From: Paenibacillus sp. BSR1-1
GTDB lineage: Bacteria > Bacillota > Bacilli > Bacillales > Cytobacillaceae
DNA: 64,000 bases
Reading direction: 5' to 3'
NCBI RefSeq assembly: GCF_030403775.1
Contig: NZ_JAQMWQ010000030.1
Coordinates: 1 to 64,000, forward strand
The position numbers were made by a program, and so were the translations under genes. Below are positions 8,250 to 16,826 of the stretch, piece after piece. The first letter of the stretch is position 1, and the number at the start of each line of letters is the position of its first letter. The notes under the pieces are model-generated. The model made no database searches. It saw only the letters and a list, made by a program, of their open reading frames with translations, and had not been told where the DNA came from.

Positions 8250-9071
8250 TTATTTCCACCAATCGTCAAACATACTAACTGGCGGTCTCCGCTTATGTTC
8301 TGTCATAAGGTAACGCTTTTCAACTTTTTCTGCCACTTCTTTTGAAACCGGCATTCCTTCAAGGTAATCATCCAGCTCATCGTATGTAATACCAAGTTCT
8401 GTTTCATCGGCCTGTCCGGGCTTTTGGTCAAGCAGGTCTGCGGTTGGAACCTTTAAATACAAGCGTTCATCAGCCCCAAGCTCTTTAAGGAGCTCCTTAC
8501 CCTGTCGTTTGGTTAAGCCTGTCAGCGGAAGAATATCTGTCCCGCCATCGCCATATTTTGTAAAGAATCCCGTAACGGCTTCTGCTGCATGGTCTGTCCC
8601 AATGACAAGAAGGCCTTCCATTCCGCCGATTGCGTATTGCGCAATCATTCTCACCCGAGCCTTAACATTGCCTTTTTGGTAATCGCTTAAGGCTGTCCCG
8701 TCATAATTGGAATTATATTCGTTTTGGACTTCATCTACAGGCGCTTTGATATTAAATACCGTCTCCCGATCCGCTTTAATAAAGGCTAATGAACGTCTCG
8801 CATCTTCTTCATCCTGCTGGACACCATATGGAAGGCGGACAGCAATAAATAAAGCTTCAGTTCCTTCATTCCGCAGTTCTTCCACTGCGAGCTGTGCCAG
8901 GCGTCCTGCTAGCGTGGAATCCTGGCCGCCGCTAATTCCCAGCACATATCCCTTCGCTTTTGTTTTTCGCAAATAGTTTTTTAAGAAATCAATTCTCTTT
9001 CGAATTTCTTCCTTTGGTTGGATGTTTGGAGTAACATTTAGTTCCTTCATGATTTGTGATTGCATATTCAT
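8250..9071 (-). CDS. nadE: NH3-dependent NAD+ synthetase
   Basis: 273 residues, the same length as B. subtilis NadE. It makes NAD+ from nicotinate adenine dinucleotide, ATP and ammonia, the last step of NAD biosynthesis. The ATP-pyrophosphatase P-loop GISGGQDSTLAGRLAQ lies near residues 44-59, with GTDHAAEAVTGFFTKYGDGG and the C-terminal HKRRPPVSMFDDWWK typical of the family. There is no glutaminase domain, so it uses free ammonia. It stands alone with a good terminator downstream; start MNMQSQIMKEL agrees with orthologues. Confidence 0.97.
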   Translation of the reverse strand: MNMQSQIMKELNVTPNIQPKEEIRKRIDFLKNYLRKTKAKGYVLGISGGQDSTLAGRLAQLAVEELRNEGTEALFIAVRLPYGVQQDEEDARRSLAFIKADRETVFNIKAPVDEVQNEYNSNYDGTALSDYQKGNVKARVRMIAQYAIGGMEGLLVIGTDHAAEAVTGFFTKYGDGGTDILPLTGLTKRQGKELLKELGADERLYLKVPTADLLDQKPGQADETELGITYDELDDYLEGMPVSKEVAEKVEKRYLMTEHKRRPPVSMFDDWWK

Positions 9072-9212
9072 CCTCGGGTCCCCCTAACTAACCTTTGATA
9101 TAAGTAATGTACCACAATTGCTCCTATTTCACTAAAATCTGAAGCAACACAAGTAGAGAATTTTACCGGTTTATGGGTAAAGTAATTTTAGGAATGTATG
9201 GGAGGAATTTAG

Positions 9213-9725
9213 ATGGAAGCAAAAACATGCAATGAATCGAGAGTGGTAAGAACGAGCAGGATATTCCCGAATGATGTTAATAATCATAATACTTTATTTG
9301 GCGGGAAGCTGATGAGTGATGTCGATATGCTCGCATCCATTACAGCTACCAGGCATTCACGAAAGGAATGTGTCACTGCTTCAACGGATTCCGTAGATTT
9401 TTTAAGCCCAATCACCCAGCAAGACTCCGTATGTTTTGAATCCTTTGTCACGTGGACCGGCACCTCATCAATGGAGGTTTTTGTAAAAATTATAGCCGAA
9501 AACTTATTAACTGGAGATAGAAAAATTGCTGCCACTGCCTTTTTAACATTTGTGGCTTTAGATGACAATGGAAAACCATCTGCGGTTCCAAGAATCATCC
9601 CTGAAACCGAAGAGGAAAAAAAGCTTTTTGAAACGGGAAAGCAACGAGCCGAAGAGCGGAAAAAGCATCGCAAAAACAGCAAGGAGCTCGCTAGTTATTT
9701 TACCACCAGTAAACCGTGGGAATAA
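9213..9725 (+). CDS. Hotdog-fold acyl-CoA thioesterase (YkhA-like)
   Basis: 170-residue acyl-CoA hydrolase of the hotdog family. The motif FPNDVNNHNTLFGGKLMSDVD (residues about 18-38) holds the conserved Asn/Gly-Gly active-site region, and VDFLSPITQQDSV is the second family hallmark. A charged tail of about 35 residues (rich in Lys/Glu/Arg) follows the domain. It hydrolyses acyl-CoAs, probably medium or long chain, in the cytoplasm. The ATG is preceded by GGGAGG. Monocistronic, with a terminator shared with the convergent DUF3231 gene. Confidence 0.9.
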   Translation: MEAKTCNESRVVRTSRIFPNDVNNHNTLFGGKLMSDVDMLASITATRHSRKECVTASTDSVDFLSPITQQDSVCFESFVTWTGTSSMEVFVKIIAENLLTGDRKIAATAFLTFVALDDNGKPSAVPRIIPETEEEKKLFETGKQRAEERKKHRKNSKELASYFTTSKPWE

Positions 9726-9726
9726 T

Positions 9727-9756
9727 AAAAGGTTCGCCGCTAAGGCGAACCTTTTT
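9727..9756. terminator. Bidirectional terminator
   Basis: Perfect stem AAGGTTCGCC / GGCGAACCTT with 5-base loop and flanking A and T runs, shared by the convergent thioesterase and DUF3231 genes. Confidence 0.9.
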
Positions 9757-10753
9757 ACAGTTTCTGCAAGCTTTTTCGATCTACAGCGTGGGGTACCTGC
9801 TGTGCCCATCCGCGTTCAATTAAGATATTAAACCCTTTTTCAGCATATAGCATAATCTCGATAATAAATTTTTGATAATGTAGAGCCAAATCTGTTCTCA
9901 ATGATAAGGATAAGGCATGACCAAGAAGTGAGATATCAATGGCATTCAACGAATGAAACAGCATAACAACAAGCTTATCTGAAAAAGGAGAAACCGTTGC
10001 ATCAGTTACCTCCATAGCCAAGGGAATATTCCCAAGGAGCTCCTCTTTCATTAAAATGTCATTAAATACCCGGATTTGTTTTTCGGAAATAGATTTTCCT
10101 TCCTTAATATAGGAATGGATTTCTTTATCCTTGATCACCTGCAGTAATCCCATACAAAGTAAAATCGAAAAATAATTCCGTTCCGTATTAAAAAAAATCT
10201 CCGTTAGTTCAATTGAATTTAGCGGTCTTTTCTCACCAAAACCCTTAATATAAGATTTCTTGTTTATGTATTCTACATGCCTTGGATAAGGAATCATTGG
10301 CGGCCTGTCATAGATTCCTTTTGAAAGCAACAAGGTCGTTGATGTTTGATATAAATGAGAAGCCTGGTTATTCATGTTCACAAAAAACTCCATTACATCT
10401 TCTCTAGCCACATTCACGGTAATAAAGCTCGTATTGATCATTCCTAAGCGGCTCAGCGAATAGACAAAGCTGAGGGCAAACATATCGTAGAATACAGGAG
10501 GAGCTGTTAAATCAATATCATTTTCCGAAAACCCATCAGGAATGGGTATTCCTTCATTTTTAAAAATCGAGGCGATTTGAAATACATGACCTTCAGAAAT
10601 CTCTAAGGCCTGTTGCAATAGGCTTTTAATTTCTTCATCCTGGTTATGATAAATAAAATATTTTATTAAGCAGACACTCATACTTTCCTGAAGATAGGTG
10701 GCCCATAGCCCACCAATTTCAGCACTAGATAATCTGGCAGTATGTGCAGCCAT
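9755..10753 (-). CDS. DUF3231-family protein
   Basis: 332-residue protein that I recognise as DUF3231, a family widespread in Bacillaceae. The sequence reads as two copies of a helical domain of about 160 residues, each opening with a variant of LSSAEIGGLWATYLQES (the second at PLNSIELTEIFFNTERNYFS). The pattern suggests paired four-helix, ferritin-like bundles. No signal peptide. Function is not established; members are often linked to sporulation or stress. Good SD (AGGAGATG) before the ATG. It converges on the thioesterase gene with a shared terminator. Confidence 0.75.
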   Translation of the reverse strand: MAAHTARLSSAEIGGLWATYLQESMSVCLIKYFIYHNQDEEIKSLLQQALEISEGHVFQIASIFKNEGIPIPDGFSENDIDLTAPPVFYDMFALSFVYSLSRLGMINTSFITVNVAREDVMEFFVNMNNQASHLYQTSTTLLLSKGIYDRPPMIPYPRHVEYINKKSYIKGFGEKRPLNSIELTEIFFNTERNYFSILLCMGLLQVIKDKEIHSYIKEGKSISEKQIRVFNDILMKEELLGNIPLAMEVTDATVSPFSDKLVVMLFHSLNAIDISLLGHALSLSLRTDLALHYQKFIIEIMLYAEKGFNILIERGWAQQVPHAVDRKSLQKL

Positions 10754-10839
10754 GAACTTTCATCTCCTAAAATACACTTTATGAATAGATTCCCTATCCC
10801 AGATTGGATTTATTCAAATTCAATAAATGAACCAATTTT

Positions 10840-11814
10840 TTATTCTGTTGTTGGTTCACTGCGATTTTTCCAACTCATTATTTCATCCTCTTCATCAATC
10901 TCTATCGTGACATCGACGACGCCTTTTTCCGCCATGATTTTTTCCTCTAAACGATCTTTTATATCATCAGCGGCAGCCACCGTTAATTTAGGGTCAACCT
11001 CGATTTCCAATTCAACATGCAAATCCTCCCCCTCTTTAATAACGGTAAGCCCTTGAATATCCTTTACATCGGGATCTGCCATGACCAGTTCCCCAATTTT
11101 GTTCTCCATTTCTTCATCAGCCTGGCCAATGACACCTGCGGCATTATCTAAAAAGACCTTGCCAACTACGAAGAACATCATCACCCCAATAACCATCGAG
11201 GCAAGGCCTTCAGCCCGGTGGAAGGCCGTGAAATGAGCGATTAACACTGCGATAATGGCTAACAAACCGCCCAATGTGGCAACTAAGTCTTCCATAAAAA
11301 CAAGCTTTGTTGCAGGTTTAGCACGACCCAAATTGGCAAAACTTTTAGCAAACACGCTAGGACCGCTTGCTTCAACCTCTATCTCGTGCAATATTTCTTT
11401 CATCGCTTTAAAAAGGACAAAGGTTTCGAGCAATGTAGCTACCCCTAGCACGAGTAGATTAATGATGAATCCACTGGATTCTGTTGGATGGACAACATGG
11501 TGATAGCCTTCAACTATCGTTTCAAACGCCATTATACCTACGATTAATACAGCACCTAGGAGAACGAGGTTCACCAAACGGCCAAATCCATTAGGGTATT
11601 TTTCAGTAGGGGCCTTCTTACTTAAGGCCGAACCCACAAACACAAAAAATTGGTTGGCAGCATCCCCAAGGCTGTGCATCGTTTCAGCAAACATCGCCAC
11701 ATTGCCGGTGTACATATAGGCTACACCTTTAATAATCGAAATGATCGTATTAATAATCGCAGCGAGCATCGCCGATTTATTTCCACGTTTTAATAATTGA
11801 AAAATTTCTCCCAT
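10840..11814 (-). CDS. Cation diffusion facilitator (CDF) metal exporter
   Basis: 324 residues with about six transmembrane segments in the first 220 residues and a cytoplasmic C-terminal domain (from about 225, DADEEMENKIGELVMADPDVKDI) of the ferredoxin-like CDF type. The MFAETMHSLGDAANQFF segment in TM2 has the His/Asp positions that bind divalent metal (Zn, Fe, Co or Mn). It differs from classical ZitB-type proteins in having a longer TM3-TM4 loop and resembles the SLC30A9-like branch. It exports divalent cations by proton antiport. Single gene; the metal is not predictable. Confidence 0.85.
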   Translation of the reverse strand: MGEIFQLLKRGNKSAMLAAIINTIISIIKGVAYMYTGNVAMFAETMHSLGDAANQFFVFVGSALSKKAPTEKYPNGFGRLVNLVLLGAVLIVGIMAFETIVEGYHHVVHPTESSGFIINLLVLGVATLLETFVLFKAMKEILHEIEVEASGPSVFAKSFANLGRAKPATKLVFMEDLVATLGGLLAIIAVLIAHFTAFHRAEGLASMVIGVMMFFVVGKVFLDNAAGVIGQADEEMENKIGELVMADPDVKDIQGLTVIKEGEDLHVELEIEVDPKLTVAAADDIKDRLEEKIMAEKGVVDVTIEIDEEDEIMSWKNRSEPTTE

Positions 11815-11904
11815 CGTATCCTCTTTTCCTTAATAAATTTAATTGGTTGTTCTTAATATTTTCTAAAACCCAATGAATCATGTTGGTACATTTATTTTTA
11901 CAAT

Positions 11905-11932
11905 CAAAAAAGAAGGTCCATAAAGAACCTTC
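11905..11932 (-). terminator. Terminator after small gene 11955-12188
   Basis: Minus-strand stem GAAGGTTC / GGACCTTC with loop TTTAT and T6. Confidence 0.8.
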
Positions 11933-11954
11933 CTTATTAAATGGGGGTCTTCTG

Positions 11955-12188
11955 TTAAATATTCTGCAGTACCATATTTAAGCGGTTGGTTCGTTCGCTT
12001 TTTTCTTCCTCAGTTGCTAGATCATACTTTTTCAGCAAATGGAACACTTCGTTCAGGATTGCCTGAGTATGCTCCTTTGCAAAAAACTCTTCAAACAACG
12101 GCTTCATTTCTTCCGGCAAAAATACTGCTTGTGATTCAAATTTACTTTTTACATCTTCTTGAGAATGATCCAGCTTACATTCGCCCAT
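11955..12188 (-). CDS. Small acidic hypothetical protein
   Basis: 77 residues from the ATG at 12188, chosen because AAGGAG sits eight bases upstream (a GTG at 12197 is in frame but too close to the SD). Soluble, predicted all-helical, rich in Glu/Lys, with FLPEEMKPLFEEFFAKE and an HLLKKYDL helix. I do not recognise the family. It is monocistronic, between two terminators, beside an AI-2E-family permease gene. Confidence 0.65.
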   Translation of the reverse strand: MGECKLDHSQEDVKSKFESQAVFLPEEMKPLFEEFFAKEHTQAILNEVFHLLKKYDLATEEEKSERTNRLNMVLQNI

Positions 12189-12231
12189 TAGAAACACTCC
12201 TTGGTTTTGATATTTCTAGTTTATCCCAAAC

Positions 12232-12257
12232 AAAAAAGCCCATCAACTGGGCTTTTT
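12232..12257. terminator. Terminator overlapping end of AI-2E gene
   Basis: Stem AAAAGCCCA / TGGGCTTTT with 5-base loop and flanking A/T runs. The last codons of the AI-2E-family gene form one arm. Confidence 0.8.
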
Positions 12258-13247
12258 TGTTTCGGTCACTTCTAAAACATCTAAGAGAAAGACAAAGACA
12301 GGAATTCCGACAATCAATCCCCAAACACCAAAAAAGTGTTCCGAGAAAATCAACACAATAAACGTATAGAATACAGGCAGATTGGTTTTGGAACTCATCA
12401 AATTTGGATTGAGGATATAAGCCTCGATACCATGAATGATGGCAATCGCAATCCCGACATATAGCACCTTCATTAATCCGCCAATACTATATGCGATAAT
12501 CACCAGCGGGATCAAAGAAATGATAACCCCGGCAACAGGAATCAGCCCCAACAGGAAAATCATAATGGATAAACCGCCCAATTGCGGAAAATCGAGCAGC
12601 CATAAGGAAATGGTTGTCAGAATACAGTTCACAACCGCAATAATCAATTGTGCTTCAATGACTTTCCCGAAGGTTGCCACAAATTTACGGGCAAAAAATT
12701 CAACTTCCTCGTAAATAGAGGCAATTTTGCTTTTCTTAAATTTCTTCGTAAACTCAATTAAACGTGGTTTTTCCAATAAGAAAAACAGACTAAGTAAAAG
12801 AGCCAATAAGATTTGCAATCCGATTTTACTAATATCGGTAAAATATTTAAATATGAAGGTAAAGCCTTGCTCAAGGTAACTTGAAATTTGAATTTCTTCA
12901 ATTCGTCTTACTACATAATTCAGCACTATGTTATCATGCTTCGATGTGTAGAATGCTGTCAGCTGTTTGATTAGGTCCCTAATCTCACCTGCAATCATTG
13001 GCAAGTACATAACCAATCCGTAGGAAAGCAATCCAACAATACAAGCATATGAAATAACAACAATCAGTTTTCGATTAAGAGGAATTTTTTGTTCAATGAA
13101 TTGAACGAGCCGATCCATTAAAAAAGCAAAAATAAACGTCAGTAAAATTAAATTAATCATGCTTTTCATCGCATAAATAATGATGGCAATGACGACAAAT
13201 ATCGATATTCGTTTGAAGCTGCTGCTCTGCAAAAGTTTATTCATCAT
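12243..13247 (-). CDS. AI-2E/PurR-family permease (YueF/YtvI type)
   Basis: About 334 residues with seven or eight hydrophobic segments and the family pattern: an N-terminal TM pair, a long amphipathic central part (about 60-190), then a Gly/Pro-rich TM block with LGLIPVAGVIISLIPLVI and the C-terminal HFFGVWGLIVGIPVF motif. Named for autoinducer-2 exporters, but Gram-positive members are poorly characterised and some move ions. The start is uncertain: TTG at 13253, ATG at 13247 and ATG at 13244 are all in frame with no strong SD; I give 13247. Confidence 0.8.
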   Translation of the reverse strand: MMNKLLQSSSFKRISIFVVIAIIIYAMKSMINLILLTFIFAFLMDRLVQFIEQKIPLNRKLIVVISYACIVGLLSYGLVMYLPMIAGEIRDLIKQLTAFYTSKHDNIVLNYVVRRIEEIQISSYLEQGFTFIFKYFTDISKIGLQILLALLLSLFFLLEKPRLIEFTKKFKKSKIASIYEEVEFFARKFVATFGKVIEAQLIIAVVNCILTTISLWLLDFPQLGGLSIMIFLLGLIPVAGVIISLIPLVIIAYSIGGLMKVLYVGIAIAIIHGIEAYILNPNLMSSKTNLPVFYTFIVLIFSEHFFGVWGLIVGIPVFVFLLDVLEVTETKKPS

Positions 13248-13352
13248 AGGCAATTATCGAACCCCATTAATTTTCTATCAATTCTGTGATTAACTATAAA
13301 TATTATATCAAAACCTAAGGTATTTTGTCCTTTTAGAGAGTTATTTATATGT

Positions 13353-14360
13353 TTAAAATTGGACAGGGGGTGTCATGGCATCGATGGCTTTACCTTCAAA
13401 GCCTTGTTTGCTTAAATAGTCTAACAGTGCCGGCAAATGGGCCAGCGTTTCTTTTCTTTCATGTAAAAGAATCACAAGCGGTCCATTATGATTTGCTTTC
13501 CTATTTATCTGCTCGATGACATTTGAAACGTACCGTGCGTCTTTATAATACCAATCCTTGCTGTCAATATTCCAATCCCACATAATATACCCCTGGTCCT
13601 TCACCGCTTTTTTATATATGTCTGTCATATATGGGAAACTGCCGTAAGGAGTTCTCATGATATGCGAATCAATTCCCGATACAGTTTTCAATGTATTCCG
13701 ATTTTGATTTAATTCACTTATAACCGAATTAGCGGATGCATAAAATATTTTCACACTATGGGAGACACTATGCAGGCCTACCGTTTCACCGTTCTGGACC
13801 ATTAATTTAACCGAATTTGGATATCGGCGAATATTTCCGTCGATCATAAAAAAAGTTGCCTTGAAATGATATTTTTCTAGAAGTGTAATAATCTCACCGG
13901 AAAAGGGGGCTGGACCATCATCAAATGTTAAATAAACCGTTTTTTTAGAGCCTGGACTAGCGCTTACAGGTGGTGTTTGTGTTTGATTTGACTGAGGTGT
14001 AGTTGTTTCCTGTTTCGGTGGCTCTAAAGTACCGGTTTCCTTAGTTGGAGGCTGTGCCGCTTTAGTCTCTGCAGGAGTTTGAACTGGATTTTGTTCTTGC
14101 TTTTGTTCTTGTACGGCTTCTTGCTGCTGTTTTCGAATCCATTCTTTTTCAAGCTTTGCATCCTTCGTATTCTGACTAACTATTTTTGAATCTGGTTGTT
14201 GATCAGTCTGTTTCTTTTGTTCATTTTTTTGAAGATTAATAGGTTTACTTGCCGCTTTGGCCTGAAAATAATTGCTGACAAATACCCCTGCAAACAAGAA
14301 CCCAATCGCAATAATGACTACTACTGACCCCTTCGTCCAACCGCGCTTTCGATTCCCCAT
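13353..14360 (-). CDS. Membrane-anchored polysaccharide deacetylase (NodB domain)
   Basis: 335 residues: short basic N-terminus, one TM/signal segment (about 12-32), a Gln/Thr/Pro-rich wall-spanning linker (about 40-135), then a NodB carbohydrate-esterase-4 domain (about 142-330). Catalytic motifs are present: TFDDGP (base and metal Asp), HSVSHS (the two metal His), RTPYGS, DWNIDSKDW and a degenerate last motif LLHERKET. It probably deacetylates peptidoglycan or another surface glycan at the outer membrane face. A perfect 22-bp palindrome lies 40 bases upstream of the start. A second NodB protein is encoded at 22739-24004. Confidence 0.88.
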   Translation of the reverse strand: MGNRKRGWTKGSVVVIIAIGFLFAGVFVSNYFQAKAASKPINLQKNEQKKQTDQQPDSKIVSQNTKDAKLEKEWIRKQQQEAVQEQKQEQNPVQTPAETKAAQPPTKETGTLEPPKQETTTPQSNQTQTPPVSASPGSKKTVYLTFDDGPAPFSGEIITLLEKYHFKATFFMIDGNIRRYPNSVKLMVQNGETVGLHSVSHSVKIFYASANSVISELNQNRNTLKTVSGIDSHIMRTPYGSFPYMTDIYKKAVKDQGYIMWDWNIDSKDWYYKDARYVSNVIEQINRKANHNGPLVILLHERKETLAHLPALLDYLSKQGFEGKAIDAMTPPVQF

Positions 14361-14400
14361 TTTTCATTCCCTCTTTGATGTTTATTTTTTCCTTCCCCAT

Positions 14401-14422
14401 TATAGACGAAATTTCGTCTATA
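14401..14422. promoter_or_regulatory. Perfect 22-bp palindrome upstream of deacetylase
   Basis: TATAGACGAA-AT-TTCGTCTATA is perfectly self-complementary over 22 bases, 41 bases upstream of the deacetylase start. Just beyond it a 15-base word (ACAATTCTATTAAAA) occurs twice, at 14428 and 14448. This looks like an operator region; the regulator is unknown. Confidence 0.6.
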
Positions 14423-14641
14423 TCGTTACAATTCTATTAAAAATATGACAATTCTATTAAAATAATAGTGAGAATAGTAGAAATTTAGACAATGTCCTAC
14501 AATATCTATCATACCTGAAAATGAATAAAATGGGTGGAAAATTAATCATAAATTTCCAAATAGTAGACAGGCAAGTTCCTATATCAGCTGACATAGATAT
14601 CAATAATTGGCCTATGAAGGGGATAGTGTGGAGGTGATTAT

Positions 14642-14863
14642 GTGTCAGGTGGGCTAAAAGCGCTGCTTTACATCGTATCATTTTTTATTCCTGTCGTTGG
14701 AATCATCATAGGGATTGTTTGGATGACTGAACATGATCCAGAAAAGAAATCGGTTGGAAAAACCTGTATAATCCTTGGGCTTATCATGATTGTTTTAAGC
14801 TTTATCTTCTGGTTTGCCCTGTTCGCCTTTTCAGTCGCACCGGTCATTACGTCAGGGTATTGA
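14642..14863 (+). CDS. Small two-TM membrane protein
   Basis: 73 residues starting at GTG, with GGAGGTGAT at a good distance. Two strongly hydrophobic segments (about 7-28 and 42-66) flank a short charged loop (TEHDPEKKSVGKTC). I do not recognise a named family; similar small proteins are common in Bacillaceae. Monocistronic and followed by a strong terminator shared with the tad locus. The divergent gap to the deacetylase gene holds the palindrome at 14401-14422. Confidence 0.65.
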   Translation: MSGGLKALLYIVSFFIPVVGIIIGIVWMTEHDPEKKSVGKTCIILGLIMIVLSFIFWFALFAFSVAPVITSGY

Positions 14864-14880
14864 CGGCCCTTTTAAATTGA

Positions 14881-14916
14881 AAAGAACCTAATTCTTTTTA
14901 TAGAATTAGGTTCTTT
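14881..14916. terminator. Bidirectional terminator at end of tad locus
   Basis: Perfect 14-base stem AAAGAACCTAATTC / GAATTAGGTTCTTT with 8-base loop, between convergent genes. Confidence 0.85.
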
Positions 14917-14925
14917 GATGTTTTA

Positions 14926-15858
14926 TTATCCGCCAAGGCCTTTTGTAACCAATGTGATTACTAATGGACCTAATATAACAATAAACAGTGATGGAAAAAT
15001 AAAAAATACCATTGGAAATAACATTTTAACCGGTGCCTTCATAGCCTGTTCCCGTGCAGCCTCACGTCGCTGCTCCCGTACGCGGACAGTCAGATTGCCA
15101 AGCACCTTTGCCATCCCGATTCCGAGCTGGTCCGCTTGGATTAATGAAGTGATAATATTTTGAAACGAATCAGAAGGGACACGTTTCCGGAGATCATAAA
15201 AGGCTTCCCTTCTGGACTTACCCAGCTTCATATCCTCTAAAGTATGTAGGAATTCCTCTGCCAGAGGGCCTTTATTTTTTTGGGAAACTTCCGCTACTGC
15301 TTGATCAAGTCCCATCCCAGCTTCAAGCAAAAGGTTGACCGTGTCAAAAAAATCGGGCATTGATTTGGTAATTTCCTTTATTCTCGCCGTTTTCTTTTTT
15401 CCAAGGAAAAAGACAGGAAGTCGGAACCCTAGAAGGGCCATTACGATGGCAAGCATCCAAATGGCTGCCTTATTATCAGCAACAGGTAAAATGAACAAAA
15501 CGAATGGCAGGCTCAGGACCGCAACCAGGACTAATTGGAATAACCTGAAGTCAATGGCCGTTTTAAAGGGGTAACCGGCATCACGAAGCAGTAATTCTAT
15601 TTTTTTTCTTTCCGATTTTGACACCTTTTTATTTAACAATTTCGTTCCTTTATCCCAATAATTCTGAAATTCTTTTTTCATTCTTCCCTCTTTGTTTTTC
15701 ACCATTGAATCCACTTTTTCTTTTTTCAGCGATTCATCAAAATACATGCCTACGCGTTTATTAAAGGCAATTTCCTTTTTGAATATAGTCGAAAGGATTC
15801 CTGCGAGCAGAAAAGTCAGGAAAGCACCTGTTAAAAAAATAAAAATAACATCCTGCAA
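14926..15858 (-). CDS. tadC: TadC-like inner-membrane platform protein (T2SF domain)
   Basis: 310 residues with a type II secretion F domain. There are an N-terminal TM (about 4-24), a basic cytoplasmic segment, two central TMs (about 95-140), the T2SF core with LLEAGMGLDQAVAEVSQ, a DLRKRVPSDSFQNIITSLIQADQLG stretch, and a final TM near 280-305. With TadB it forms the membrane platform of the Flp pilus machine. It starts at TTG with AGGTG six bases upstream. Three bases separate it from tadB; it is the last gene of the unit. Confidence 0.85.
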   Translation of the reverse strand: MQDVIFIFLTGAFLTFLLAGILSTIFKKEIAFNKRVGMYFDESLKKEKVDSMVKNKEGRMKKEFQNYWDKGTKLLNKKVSKSERKKIELLLRDAGYPFKTAIDFRLFQLVLVAVLSLPFVLFILPVADNKAAIWMLAIVMALLGFRLPVFFLGKKKTARIKEITKSMPDFFDTVNLLLEAGMGLDQAVAEVSQKNKGPLAEEFLHTLEDMKLGKSRREAFYDLRKRVPSDSFQNIITSLIQADQLGIGMAKVLGNLTVRVREQRREAAREQAMKAPVKMLFPMVFFIFPSLFIVILGPLVITLVTKGLGG

Positions 15859-15861
15859 TTC

Positions 15862-16824
15862 CTACACCTCAATCCGAATAATCTTTTGAATACATAACCA
15901 TCCAATGAAGATGGAGACTGCACATACAGAAAGCATAGCCCATCCTAACGGGTGTTCAAGCATTGGTCCGAAATATTCCCGATTCACCAATGATAAGTAT
16001 AAACCTAATCCCACAGGAAGAAGGGTAATAATCCAGGATGACATCTTTCCTTGAGCGGTTAAGGTATTCAATTCTTCCATTATTCTTACTCTTCCTCGAA
16101 TCGTTTCTTCCATGGTTTCGAGCAGCTCGGCCAGATTACCGCCGCTTTTCCGCTGAGCCAATATCGCTCTTACTACAACTTCAAGTTCCTTATTAGGCAC
16201 TCGTTCCACTAATTCTTCAAAAACCTCTTCCAAAGGCATCCCCAAACCCGCCTGCCGGACAACCCGCTCAAATTCAGGTCCGAGTGGAGCTGGTACTTCC
16301 TTTCCGACAAGCTGCATTGCCTGCATAAAGCTAAAGCCTGCTCTCATGGAGTTCGCCATCATTCCCAACACATCAATTAACTGATAGGAGGATTGCTGCA
16401 GCCGTTTTTTTCTTTTTTTCTTCATAAAAAACTTGGGAAGGGCAAATCCGATAAAAATGGCAATTGGGCTAAGATAAACAGGAATTCCTACGAAAACTGA
16501 TAGGAAAGCAAATCCAGCTGCGGTTAAAAATCGAAAAGCAAAAAATTCTTCCGGTTTTAAAGTACTGCCTGCCTCAAGTAAAGTTTTCTCTGTCTTTTCG
16601 TTAAATTGAACGTTTTTAAAGATCAAGCTGACAGAAATGATAAAGCGTTTGACTAGCGGTTGTCTTTTTTCCTCTTCTATGACTGAATCCTCCGCAGCCG
16701 GGCCGGGTAAAAACTCCTGAATACGATTTGAGATTCTCTTCTTTTTGGTGTATCCCCTTAAGATCAGATACATGAATAAGCTGACTGCCAAAAAAATTAA
16801 AAGTAACTTCGCCATAGTTTCCAT
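15862..16824 (-). CDS. tadB: TadB-like inner-membrane platform protein (T2SF domain)
   Basis: About 320 residues with the same layout as TadC: N-terminal TM, central TM pair near 95-135, T2SF core containing MANSMRAGFSFMQAMQLVGKE and RAILAQRKSGGNLAELLETM, and two C-terminal TMs. TadB/TadC pairs form the platform that couples the ATPase TadA to pilus assembly. I choose the ATG at 16824 (GGGAG eight bases upstream) over the GTG at 16833. The gene abuts the tadA stop, implying coupling. Confidence 0.87.
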   Translation of the reverse strand: METMAKLLLIFLAVSLFMYLILRGYTKKKRISNRIQEFLPGPAAEDSVIEEEKRQPLVKRFIISVSLIFKNVQFNEKTEKTLLEAGSTLKPEEFFAFRFLTAAGFAFLSVFVGIPVYLSPIAIFIGFALPKFFMKKKRKKRLQQSSYQLIDVLGMMANSMRAGFSFMQAMQLVGKEVPAPLGPEFERVVRQAGLGMPLEEVFEELVERVPNKELEVVVRAILAQRKSGGNLAELLETMEETIRGRVRIMEELNTLTAQGKMSSWIITLLPVGLGLYLSLVNREYFGPMLEHPLGWAMLSVCAVSIFIGWLCIQKIIRIEV

Positions 16825-16826
16825 CT

